Assembly: GCA_021800745.1 (NCBI GenBank)
Contig: JAJYYS010000083.1
Span: 1-7,050, forward strand
DNA from: a bacterium
Lineage (GTDB): Bacteria; SZUA-79; Acidulodesulfobacterales; Acidulodesulfobacteraceae
Length of the DNA stretch: 7,050 bases
Reading direction: 5' to 3'
In this document: positions 1-6,255 of the stretch, piece after piece
How positions within the stretch are numbered: position 1 is the first letter of the stretch
Layout of the letters: the number at the start of each line of letters is the position of its first letter
The notes under the pieces: model-generated
What the model was told of the DNA's origin: nothing
What the model saw: the letters and a program-made list of their open reading frames with translations, nothing else
The model's database searches: none
Translations under genes and position numbers: made by a program

Positions 1-197
1 TGATTTTCGTCCAAAAATTTTAGGTAGCCCTCAACCTTAGTTTTTGCGTTTTCTTCGTAAGTTTCACGGTCTTCGATTATTTCCACGCGATAACTTTTGT
101 CGAAATAAACTAAATTTAAAGCGCCAATTTTGCCCATTATCGCTTCAATTTCTTGAAACTTATGGGCATTGCCCGTAGCTATAAGAATATTTGCCAT
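1..197 (-). CDS. rdgB: RdgB/HAM1-type non-canonical purine NTP pyrophosphatase, N-terminal part
   Basis: Only the first 65 codons are present; the gene runs off the left edge. The family hydrolyses dITP, ITP and XTP to the monophosphate plus pyrophosphate in the cytosol and so keeps deaminated purines out of DNA and RNA. The reading frame opens with MANILIATGNAHKFQEI, which carries the family's N-terminal nucleotide-binding signature (ATGN, then K and E). Near residue 50 it has an ETYEENAKTK segment matching the conserved E-x-x-x-x-F/Y-x-x-N-A-x-x-K region that helps bind substrate and Mg. The ATG at 197 is the natural start because the signature begins immediately after it. There is no clear Shine-Dalgarno, and the leader may be very short if the extended -10 at 217-225 is used. 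It lies 77 bp downstream of the PHP gene on the same strand, so it could be a readthrough member of that operon or have its own promoter. Family identification is firm; the C-terminus cannot be judged. Confidence 0.9.
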   Translation of the reverse strand, partial: MANILIATGNAHKFQEIEAIMGKIGALNLVYFDKSYRVEIIEDRETYEENAKTKVEGYLKFLDEN

Positions 198-216
198 ATT
201 TTTCTATTATTAAATT

Positions 217-225
217 ATTATAACA
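217..225 (-). promoter_or_regulatory. Candidate extended -10 promoter for rdgB
   Basis: Read on the minus strand, this is TGTTATAAT, a perfect TATAAT hexamer preceded by TGn, the classical extended -10. The predicted transcription start is near 210, giving a leader of about 13 nt to the ATG at 197. No good -35 is visible, which is tolerated with an extended -10. The surroundings are extremely AT-rich, so a chance match is possible. Confidence 0.35.
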
Positions 226-243
226 TATAATAAATATGTTATA
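219..243. repeat. AT-rich inverted repeat between the PHP gene and rdgB
   Basis: Arms TATAACATAT and ATATGTTATA are perfectly complementary over 10 bp around a 5-nt loop. There is only one GC pair per arm and no following U-tract, so this is not a convincing terminator. It overlaps the proposed rdgB -10 and could be an operator. Equally, it may be a by-product of AT-rich sequence. Confidence 0.3.
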
Positions 244-274
244 TATTTTAAATTATTAAGGATTAGGGGTAGGG

Positions 275-991
275 TTAAGCGAGGTCTTTGCCGTCATCCT
301 TATTTCCAAAGAAATAAAAATAAAAAGATTTGGCGGACTGGACGGTGTTAAGTTTAAACTCCTGCAAAGAATAATGGTTAAAATGAGCGGTGGTTTTTTT
401 CTCTTTTATCTGCGACCTTAAGTCTAATGCGGTTTTCCCGTAAAACCCGGTGTAGCCCTTGCCTATAAAATCCATTCTGTGAGCATCGCTTACTCCGAGC
501 TGAGGAAGTCCTATAGATACGTTTGCAAGTGAAGCCGCCGCATTGGAAAAAATTGAAAACGTGCTGGAATTATTAATAACCTCTACCGCATCAAAATCGA
601 GTTCGGACAAAAGCTTTCTTATCGGCGCGTAACCTTTTTCGGCATATGAAACAAAATAATAAGGGTGAGGGGCAACGGCAATACCGCCTTGAGAATGTAT
701 TTCGTCGATAGTCGCTTGGGCGTTTTTGCCGGGGACTACCTTTTTTTCCAAAAATAAGCCTATTACGTGACCGTTTTTCGTCGAAATCTCTTCTCCTATA
801 ATAACGTCCACCTCTAGAAAGCTGTTTTTTAACGCATATTCTTTTGCCTTAAAAGCGCCTTTGATCCGGTTATGGTCTGTTACGGCTATTACGTCGAGCC
901 TGCCCGCCGCCGCCTCGACGATATCTTCCGGAGAACTGTTCCCGTCGCTGTAGCTGGTATGAATATGCGTATCCGCTTTAGAATATTTCAT
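275..991 (-). CDS. PHP-domain metal-dependent phosphoesterase (TrpH/YciV-like)
   Basis: A 238-residue cytosolic protein made almost entirely of a PHP domain, a TIM-barrel-like fold that uses a cluster of two or three metal ions to hydrolyse phosphoesters. The metal-binding set appears complete: HTH motif with H9 and H11, D16, TDHN with H40, GEE with E68, GH with H75, APHP with H109, and SDAH with D169 and H171. Stand-alone relatives act on 3',5'-nucleotide bisphosphates or short RNA ends, or are uncharacterised; the substrate cannot be assigned here. There is no signal peptide or membrane segment. The start is ATG at 991, which overlaps the stop of the upstream transporter gene as ATGA. A GGAGGG lies about 12 nt before it inside the transporter's last codons, so translation is probably coupled. 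Coupling to a phosphate-type transporter suggests a role in recovering phosphate or processing a phosphorylated compound, but that is inference. Confidence 0.88.
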   Translation of the reverse strand: MKYSKADTHIHTSYSDGNSSPEDIVEAAAGRLDVIAVTDHNRIKGAFKAKEYALKNSFLEVDVIIGEEISTKNGHVIGLFLEKKVVPGKNAQATIDEIHSQGGIAVAPHPYYFVSYAEKGYAPIRKLLSELDFDAVEVINNSSTFSIFSNAAASLANVSIGLPQLGVSDAHRMDFIGKGYTGFYGKTALDLRSQIKEKKTTAHFNHYSLQEFKLNTVQSAKSFYFYFFGNKDDGKDLA

Positions 992-2430
992 AATGTGGGA
1001 CTACCCTCCTCGACGTATCTCTCTTCTTCGGCTACATCCCTTAAAGACATTTCTTTAGTCTCCGGCAGGGCAAAAGCCGTAAGAATTGCCCCAAGGAACG
1101 AAATTATTACGAGAACCATAAAAGTACCCTGAACCTTAATCGCAACCATAAGGAAAGGGAATAATAAAGTACCTAAAAATGCGCCCATCTTTCCGGTTCC
1201 TGCCGATATACCGTCTCCGAACCCTCTTATGGGGGTCGGAAAAACCTCGGACGGATAAACAAAAGTAGTAGTATTCGGTCCAAATTCGACAAATATATAA
1301 CTTAAGCCGAATACGAGAATGAACATTGCCGGAATAAGTTCATATCCGCCGAAACTCGTAAGGGAAATTATAAGATAGCATACCGCCATTCCCAAAAAAC
1401 CCAGAATCTGAATAAATTTTCTTCCAAGCTTATCCATGCTGAATGCGGCAAGCCAGTAAAACGGGGCGGCAAAAACTACGAACACTATGGTAGATAGGGC
1501 AAGACTCTGAATAAACGTTGCATGAGGCATGACCGATTTCATGACAAGGGGCCAGCTTATAGAATTGCCGTAAAAAGCCCAATCTAATAAAAACCATGAC
1601 CCTGCCGTCCCCAGCAACCTTAAATTGTTAGGATATTTGAATAAATCGTGCCATTTTGTTTTTAATTTAATGCCGACATCGTTTCCATTGCTATCCGCTG
1701 AATTCAATGCCGTATTTTTGTCGGTTTTAATTTTTGCTCCGGTTATATCGTTAATTGCGGCAACGGTATTGGAAACGTCGCCTTTTACTCCAAGGCTGTA
1801 ATAAGGCGTTTCTTTAATCTTCCTTCTTAAATATATCACGCTTGCGGCAGGTATGGCGCCTAATCCAAGCAGTATTCTCCATGCTATATCGTGCGGAACT
1901 CCCAACATTAAAATGAGAATGGCCGCCATAGGTCCGACTATTAATCCGATTCCCTGAAGGGAAAAAACCATAGATACTAATTTTCCCCTGTCTTTTCTGT
2001 TCGAATATTCGCTCATTATTATCGCGCTTATAGGATAATCGCCTCCTATGGCGAAACCTAAAACAACCCTCCATATTATAAGCTGGGTAATATCCTGTGA
2101 AAATGCCGAACCTATCGCTGCTACGGTCAAAATAATTACCTCCAGCCCGTATATTGCTTTCCTGCCGAAAATATCCGCCACTCTGCCGAAAATATAAGCC
2201 CCTAGCGCGGCCGCAATTAACGATGAACTGCCAAGAACCGCAATTTCCGGAGTCGAGAGATGCCATATGGGAGTAAGCAGAGCAATAACGACCCCGATTA
2301 TAAAAAGGTCGTAAGCATCGGTAAAAAAACCCATTCCCGCCGTAAACATAGTTCTGAAGTGATGTTTTACAAGGTCAACCTCGTCAACCTTGTTCAGAAG
2401 TTCATTTCTTAAATCTTTAGCCGTTTCCAT
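988..2430 (-). CDS. PHS-family MFS transporter, phosphate:H+ symporter type
   Basis: A 480-residue major facilitator protein of the inner membrane with about 12 hydrophobic segments and a large cytoplasmic central loop near residues 205-270. It belongs to the PHS branch (eukaryotic Pht1/Pho84-like) rather than generic sugar transporters. The first helix has GMGFFTDAYDLF (33-43), helix 4 has GGDYPISAIIMSEY (129-142), the second half opens with WFLLDWAFYG (279-288), and a later helix has FGPNTTTF (383-390). Residues matching those that bind phosphate in the fungal PiPT structure are all present: D131, Y132, Q159, W279, D283 and N386. The A-like MFS motif GRVADIFGRK (82-91) is intact. AAAGGAGG sits 7 nt before the ATG at 2430. 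The gene follows the zinc-ribbon gene by 28 bp and overlaps the PHP gene by ATGA. The conserved site favours inorganic phosphate, but bacterial members of this branch are poorly characterised and other anions or organic acids remain possible. Confidence 0.85.
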   Translation of the reverse strand: METAKDLRNELLNKVDEVDLVKHHFRTMFTAGMGFFTDAYDLFIIGVVIALLTPIWHLSTPEIAVLGSSSLIAAALGAYIFGRVADIFGRKAIYGLEVIILTVAAIGSAFSQDITQLIIWRVVLGFAIGGDYPISAIIMSEYSNRKDRGKLVSMVFSLQGIGLIVGPMAAILILMLGVPHDIAWRILLGLGAIPAASVIYLRRKIKETPYYSLGVKGDVSNTVAAINDITGAKIKTDKNTALNSADSNGNDVGIKLKTKWHDLFKYPNNLRLLGTAGSWFLLDWAFYGNSISWPLVMKSVMPHATFIQSLALSTIVFVVFAAPFYWLAAFSMDKLGRKFIQILGFLGMAVCYLIISLTSFGGYELIPAMFILVFGLSYIFVEFGPNTTTFVYPSEVFPTPIRGFGDGISAGTGKMGAFLGTLLFPFLMVAIKVQGTFMVLVIISFLGAILTAFALPETKEMSLRDVAEEERYVEEGSPTL

Positions 2431-2458
2431 AAATAAACCTCCTTTAAATTAGCCGCAT

Positions 2459-2728
2459 TTAACTCTTAAAATTAAAAGTAATTTTAATTGCTTCACCGCA
2501 TGAAGGACATTTTTTGGCAAACCTGTCGTAAACTTTTTCTATGTCTTCCTCCGTAACGAGAACGTCGAAATTGTTTTCATCGCATTTGCATTTGACGTTC
2601 ATAACACAGCGTTTAGATGGACAGAATTTTATCTGCCTCTTGATAATATTAAGAAATTTTGACCTCATTAAAACAGCGTTCTGGCTTGCGCTTTTCACTA
2701 AATTATCAAAAAATGCAGGATTTTCCAT
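2459..2728 (-). CDS. Small cysteine-rich, zinc-ribbon-like protein of unknown function
   Basis: An 89-residue soluble protein that I do not recognise as a named family. Its C-terminal half contains C36, C41, C47 and C49 (the last two as CKC) and a CPSCGE knuckle with C74 and C77. The CKC plus CPSCG spacing is that expected of a single zinc ribbon, with C36 and C41 as possible extra ligands. The N-terminal 30 residues are helical in character and lack a signal sequence. AAGGAG precedes the ATG at 2728 by about 10 nt, supporting the start. It is the first gene of the minus-strand operon, 28 bp ahead of the PHS transporter, and follows a long leader containing the inverted repeats at 2789-2812 and 2873-2892. 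A regulatory or metal-binding role is conceivable but not shown. Confidence 0.72.
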   Translation of the reverse strand: MENPAFFDNLVKSASQNAVLMRSKFLNIIKRQIKFCPSKRCVMNVKCKCDENNFDVLVTEEDIEKVYDRFAKKCPSCGEAIKITFNFKS

Positions 2729-2788
2729 TTATACCGTCTCCTTATTTATTTTATTTTGTAAAATAGCCGCCTGCCCGTGTTTACATTT

Positions 2789-2812
2789 ATATTCATTTTA
2801 TCAAATGAATAT
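2789..2812. repeat. Inverted repeat in the divergent intergenic region
   Basis: Arms ATATTCATTT and AAATGAATAT are perfectly complementary over 10 bp with a 4-nt spacer (TATC). It lies in the leader of the minus-strand zinc-ribbon/transporter operon, about 60-85 nt before that start codon. It has no U-tract on either side, so it is more likely an operator or leader hairpin than a terminator. Confidence 0.45.
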
Positions 2813-2872
2813 TACGGTTTTATGACGTTTATGTTAAATTTTCGTAACATGATATATTATTTAATTATAAAA

Positions 2873-2892
2873 TTTTTGACTTAAGTCAAAAA
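2873..2892. promoter_or_regulatory. 20-bp perfect palindrome with FNR/FixK-type geometry
   Basis: The centre reads TTGACTTAAGTCAA, flanked by A/T tracts that extend the symmetry to 20 bp. TTGA-C-N4-G-TCAA is the layout bound by CRP/FNR-superfamily regulators of the FNR, FixK and DNR type (canonical TTGAT-N4-ATCAA). It sits in the divergent region, 19 bp before the plus-strand ATG at 2911. On the minus strand a consensus TATAAT lies at 2864-2869, where the site would overlap the promoter and could repress. A TATCAT at 2849-2854 would instead place the site centre near -40.5, the position of class II activation. Which promoter is used, and which regulator binds, cannot be told from sequence alone. 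Confidence 0.5.
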
Positions 2893-2910
2893 AAGTAGGA
2901 TGATATATTT

Positions 2911-3090
2911 ATGGCGAAAAACGACATTGCTATAAAAGAAAGATATATAACTGAAGACATACTTAACGACCTGAAGGAAAAGATGGTTTTCGTAGGCGGT
3001 CCTCGTCAGGTGGGCAAAACTGCTATGTCTTTATATATTGCCGATAACTATTACACAATAAATAAATACAAGTGGGCTTGCCGCTTATGA
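2911..3090 (+). pseudogene. Truncated N-terminus of a DUF4143-type AAA ATPase, fused to the crcB start
   Basis: A 59-codon frame begins with ATG at 2911, preceded at 10 nt by AGGA. It encodes KERYITEDILNDLKEKMVFV followed by GGPRQVGKTAMS, a Walker A P-loop (residues 29-40) in the style of the large archaeal/bacterial ATPase group with a C-terminal DUF4143 domain. Full members of that group are about 380-450 residues. Here the frame stops at TGA 3088-3090, with no Walker B, sensor motifs or DUF4143 domain anywhere after it. The reading departs from what I expect of the family around residue 52 (KYKWACRL), which suggests a deletion joint near 3060-3070. Its stop overlaps the crcB ATG as ATGA, so the fragment may survive as a translated leader. 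A genuine short protein is possible, but a P-loop with nothing after it is unlikely to be a working ATPase. Confidence 0.7.
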
Positions 3091-3482
3091 TTAAACTGCT
3101 GTTTATAGCTTTGGGGGGGGCCGCGGGAACGCTCTTGCGCTATGTCGTTTCAATAATAGGCGATAGGTTTTACGGCGGCGTTTTTCCTGCCGGCATCCTT
3201 ATAGTAAATCTTTCAGGCGCATTTACAGTAGGTTTTTTATGGGGACTTTTTGAGGAATCGAATATACCTTCGCCGTTCAGAGCGCCGATATTTATCGGCG
3301 TACTGGGCGGTTATACGACTTTTTCCACTTACGCATTAGAGAGTTTCAACCTCATTAGGAACGGAGAATATAAAATTGCTTTGATTAATATTCTTGCTTC
3401 TAATATTTTAGGTATAGCTCTGGTTTTTATCGGTTTTATAATTGCTAAACTTCTTATAACAAATATAAAAGGGGCGGTATAA
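3087..3482 (+). CDS. crcB: CrcB/Fluc fluoride ion channel
   Basis: A 131-residue inner-membrane protein with four hydrophobic helices. Family members assemble as antiparallel dimers that let fluoride leave the cell and so protect enolase and pyrophosphatase. Family marks are present in order: GGAAGTLLRY at 10-19, N41 in VNLSGAF, and GGYTTFSTY at 74-82, which includes the Na-site glycines and the TTFST segment. The two 'phenylalanine box' positions are F79 and Y82; Tyr in the second position is a conservative variant. ATG 3087 is preferred because MIKLLFIALGG is the normal family N-terminus. A GTG at 3072 in the same frame would add five residues. Neither start has a good Shine-Dalgarno, and the ATG overlaps the stop of the ATPase remnant, so coupled reinitiation is likely. 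The 3' end overlaps the DUF190 gene by one base (TAATG). No fluoride riboswitch is evident upstream. Confidence 0.93.
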   Translation: MIKLLFIALGGAAGTLLRYVVSIIGDRFYGGVFPAGILIVNLSGAFTVGFLWGLFEESNIPSPFRAPIFIGVLGGYTTFSTYALESFNLIRNGEYKIALINILASNILGIALVFIGFIIAKLLITNIKGAV

Positions 3483-3814
3483 TGAATCTTCCTGAAGAAG
3501 GCATGCTTTTAAGAATATTCATAGGCGAATCCGATAAATATAAAGGCAAATCGCTGTATGAACAGATTGTTATCAAGGCACGCGAACTTAACCTTGCGGG
3601 GGCAACCGTTATACGCGGCATAATGGGTTTTGGCGCTCACAGCAGGATACATACTGCTAAACTGCTGGCGTTATCGGAAGACATGCCCGTTGTCGTAGAG
3701 ATCGTGGATACGGAAGAAAAACTTAATTCTTTGCTTCCATTTCTTGACGAAATCATGAAAGACGGAATGATTACCCTTGAAAAAGCTAGGGTTATCAGAT
3801 ACCGCCACGGTTAA
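3482..3814 (+). CDS. DUF190 family protein (PII-like fold), crcB partner
   Basis: A 110-residue soluble protein of the DUF190 family. It shows the family's order of conserved elements: an N-terminal LLRIFIGESDKYKGKSLYEQ strand-helix start, the central GATVIRGIMGFGAHSRIHTAK segment (about 40-60), a VVEIVDTEEKL stretch, and the terminal ITLEKARVIRY strand. Structures of relatives show a PII-like ferredoxin fold, which typically makes trimers that sense small ligands, but no biochemical role is established. The gene starts one base inside crcB, with AAAGGGGCGG as its ribosome binding site, so the two are made together. Genes of this family commonly sit beside crcB, which suggests it modulates fluoride export or reports on it; this is inference. 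It ends 24 bp from the convergent hemL end, with no clear terminator between them. Confidence 0.88.
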   Translation: MNLPEEGMLLRIFIGESDKYKGKSLYEQIVIKARELNLAGATVIRGIMGFGAHSRIHTAKLLALSEDMPVVVEIVDTEEKLNSLLPFLDEIMKDGMITLEKARVIRYRHG

Positions 3815-3838
3815 AAAATTTGGAAAACTCAGAGGAAG

Positions 3839-5125
3839 TTAAAATATCTTATTTAATGCATCCGAAATAATAGACACGGTTTTATCTATATCCGATTTAG
3901 TATGCTTTGAGCTTAAAAAAACCGCTTCATACTGCGAGGGAGCCATAAATATTCCTGCATTTAATACCGATGCGAAAAATTCCTTAAACCTTTTTGTGTC
4001 CGATTTCATAACATCGTTAAAATTGTTTACGCTTCCGCCCTTAAAAAAAATAGTCAGCAGGGAAGAAATATAATTTATCGTAATTTTGTCATCAAAATTT
4101 TTGAGTTCGTCTTTGAGGCTTCTTACTAAATAACTTGCGGCTTCGTCTGCCTTTGATACGGCATCATCCTTCTCTATCGCTTTTATCGTCGCAATGCCTG
4201 CGGCAACGCATACCGGATTGCCGGAAAGAGTACCGGCCTGATAAACGGGACCGACAGGCGAAAGATATTCCATTATATCTCTTCTGCCGCCGAAAGCGCC
4301 TATGGGGAGTCCGCCGCCTATGATTTTGCCGAGGCAGGTAATATCCGGTTTTAAATTAAATAAACCCTGAGCGCCGCCCAAGGAGAGCCTGAATCCGGTT
4401 ATAACTTCGTCGAATATTATAAGAGAACCGTTTTCATGGGCTAAATCTATTAAATTTTTTAAAAAACCTTCTTCCGGTAAAACTACCCCCATATTTGCGG
4501 CTACCGGTTCTATTATGACGGCGGCTATTTCCCCTTTATGCGCCGCAAACAAGTCCTTAACCGAAGATATATCATTATAAACCGCAACAAGGGTGTCTTT
4601 CGACACGCTTTCAGTAATGCCCGCGCTTGAGGGGACGGATGTCGTCAGCGCCCCCGAACCTGCCTTAACAAGCATGGAATCCGAATGACCGTGGTAGCAT
4701 CCTTCAAATTTTATGATTCTGCTTCTTTTCGTAAAACCTCTTGCCAGCCTAACGGCGCTCATCACGGCTTCCGTACCGGAATTTACGAGCCTGACCGACT
4801 CTATGGAAGGAAAATGTTTATTGATTAAACCGGCAAGTTCTATTTCGGCTTCCGTTGTAGCGCCGAAGCTGAATCCGTCCGCCGCCGAGGACGAAACCGC
4901 TTTTACTACCCTTTCGTCTGCATGCCCTAATATCATAGGTCCGTAGGACATCACATAATCGATATATTCATTTCCGTCGATATCATATATCCTGCCGCCT
5001 TTAGCCTTTTTTATTACGACCGGCGATAAGCCTACCGATTTAAAAGCCCTGACCGGACTGCTGACGCCGCCAGGCATTAAGGTTTCCGCGCGCTTTACGG
5101 CATTTAAGCTGTTGATATTTTTCAT
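3839..5125 (-). CDS. hemL: Glutamate-1-semialdehyde 2,1-aminomutase
   Basis: A 428-residue cytosolic PLP enzyme that converts glutamate-1-semialdehyde to 5-aminolevulinate, the last step of the C5 route from glutamyl-tRNA into tetrapyrroles. Length matches the family (about 425-430). Visible marks: the N-terminal MPGGVSSPVRAF (17-28), PLP-phosphate loop NSGTEA (115-120), YHGHSD (144-149), FDEVITGFR with D239 facing the pyridine nitrogen, CLGKIIGGGLPIGAFGG with Schiff-base lysine K267, and AGTLSGNP (297-304). The start ATG at 5125 has AAGGAAA about 8 nt upstream and overlaps the preceding hydrolase stop as ATGA, implying one mRNA and coupled translation. The sequence is complete, with no damaged motif. 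No other hem gene is present in the window. Confidence 0.97.
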   Translation of the reverse strand: MKNINSLNAVKRAETLMPGGVSSPVRAFKSVGLSPVVIKKAKGGRIYDIDGNEYIDYVMSYGPMILGHADERVVKAVSSSAADGFSFGATTEAEIELAGLINKHFPSIESVRLVNSGTEAVMSAVRLARGFTKRSRIIKFEGCYHGHSDSMLVKAGSGALTTSVPSSAGITESVSKDTLVAVYNDISSVKDLFAAHKGEIAAVIIEPVAANMGVVLPEEGFLKNLIDLAHENGSLIIFDEVITGFRLSLGGAQGLFNLKPDITCLGKIIGGGLPIGAFGGRRDIMEYLSPVGPVYQAGTLSGNPVCVAAGIATIKAIEKDDAVSKADEAASYLVRSLKDELKNFDDKITINYISSLLTIFFKGGSVNNFNDVMKSDTKRFKEFFASVLNAGIFMAPSQYEAVFLSSKHTKSDIDKTVSIISDALNKIF

Positions 5126-6234
5126 AGAAATTTCCTTTCATTGTTTTTATTTTTTATGCCTTTTTTTGAACCGTCGGCGGCAGATTTAGGCAGATAAGGA
5201 GCAAAAAATTTAAAAACTTCCATATTCCAGCCGGGAAGAACCACATGACCGCTGTTTTTAGCTATAAAGAGCTGTTTTTTAGATTTAATTAATTTATACA
5301 CGACAAAAGTACCTTTAGGCGGACAGTCTTCGTCTTTAAGTCCTATCCCGATTAAAACCGGAGCCTTAATCCATGCCGCAAAATGTTTAGTATCGACGTA
5401 ATAAAGAGACCGCATAACTTTAGCTCTATCTTCGGGATGCTTTTTCAAGAATGCCTTTACTTCCATATATGGACCCATTTTTGCCAGCGGCATCTGGACT
5501 GGAATATCGCTCAAAAACGGAACGTCTCCGGCGACGGCAACAATATGCCGGTCTATAGCGGCGTCTATCAAAGGAAGTCCGCCCCCCATGCTTCCGCCGG
5601 TAACGAATATATATTTAGAATTTATATTTTTAAAATGTTCCAGAAATCTGAGCGATGCAAGGGAGTCCATTACTATTTTTACCATAGAAAAAGTTTTGAC
5701 GTGAAGAATGCCGTTCGTCATAAGCCCCGGAAAACCCGGATGATAAACTGCCCTGCTTCTCCCATGTCCTCTCAAATCTATGGAAAGAGCGGCATATCCC
5801 CTTCTGGCAAAGAAGTGCGCCCACCCCGGAGTTCCGAATGAGCCGTATCCGTGCAGTAAAAGAACTCCCGGGTATTTTTTACCTTTAGTCCCGTAGGGAA
5901 TTGCGAAATATCCTTTTAACTGCAGTCCGTCATATGACGTTAGCGTCAAATCGTATGTTTCTATTTTATTAATTTTATCGTTATAAAGAGGTTTAATAGA
6001 ATAAACAACTTTTTCTTTACGGAGATTTCTATACATTGATCGCCAGAATTTTTTAAATTTTTGATATCTCGCAAGTTTAATGCCTTTATTTTTAAGAGAT
6101 TTAACGGTCGGAACTTCCGGCGCGCCGGTTTTTGTTTTTTCGTTAAGGTTTTTGTATAAAAATATTCCCGAAACTAAAACGACGGCCACGATCAATAAAA
6201 TTATTAAAACGGTTTTGTTTTTATTTGTTTTCAT
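5122..6234 (-). CDS. Membrane-anchored alpha/beta hydrolase of the acetyl xylan esterase (CE7/AXE1) type
   Basis: A 370-residue protein starting MKTNKNKTVLIILLIVAVVL. A short basic N-terminus is followed by one hydrophobic helix and a polar linker, fitting an uncleaved signal anchor with the enzyme outside the inner membrane. The catalytic domain has LLLHGYG (oxyanion region), IDLRGHGRS, nucleophile elbow TGGSMGGG (S215), VPFLSD about 30 residues later, GLKDEDCPP (acid D301) and NSGHVV (H330). Numbering is from the ATG at 6234. The GGSxGG plus VPFLSD plus GLxDxxCPP pattern is that of the CE7 family of acetyl xylan esterases and cephalosporin C deacetylases, so small acyl or acetyl esters are probable substrates, but the natural one is unknown. 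An in-frame ATG at 6261 is rejected because it lies inside the preceding terminator stem. ATG 6234 has no clear ribosome site. The stop overlaps the hemL start by ATGA. Confidence 0.85.
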   Translation of the reverse strand: MKTNKNKTVLIILLIVAVVLVSGIFLYKNLNEKTKTGAPEVPTVKSLKNKGIKLARYQKFKKFWRSMYRNLRKEKVVYSIKPLYNDKINKIETYDLTLTSYDGLQLKGYFAIPYGTKGKKYPGVLLLHGYGSFGTPGWAHFFARRGYAALSIDLRGHGRSRAVYHPGFPGLMTNGILHVKTFSMVKIVMDSLASLRFLEHFKNINSKYIFVTGGSMGGGLPLIDAAIDRHIVAVAGDVPFLSDIPVQMPLAKMGPYMEVKAFLKKHPEDRAKVMRSLYYVDTKHFAAWIKAPVLIGIGLKDEDCPPKGTFVVYKLIKSKKQLFIAKNSGHVVLPGWNMEVFKFFAPYLPKSAADGSKKGIKNKNNERKFL

Positions 6235-6255
6235 TAGAAAATATTTAATATAAAA

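Noticed and set aside
872..1132. Plus-strand open frame across the PHP/transporter junction
   Set aside because: It is antisense to two well-supported genes and has no ribosome site or recognisable product.
1814..2266. 150-codon open frame on the minus strand inside the transporter gene in another frame
   Set aside because: It overlaps conserved PHS helices in the real frame and reads as Arg/Gly/Ser-rich sequence of no known type.
2541..2825. 94-codon plus-strand open frame opposite the zinc-ribbon gene
   Set aside because: The opposite strand has a good ribosome site and a cysteine pattern typical of a real domain. This frame has neither.
2729..2910. Possible fluoride riboswitch ahead of the crcB block
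   Set aside because: I could not find the conserved GATGG, GCC and GATGACGCCT-like blocks of the crcB motif. The region is AT-rich with only simple dyads. A covariance-model search would be decisive.
3815..3838. Possible bidirectional terminator between DUF190 and hemL
   Set aside because: The 24 bp between the converging genes contain A/T runs but no stem with useful pairing on either strand.
5383..5841. 152-codon open frame on the plus strand opposite the esterase
   Set aside because: It is antisense to a clear esterase domain, lacks a ribosome site, and its product has no recognisable motif. It is a shadow of the coding strand.
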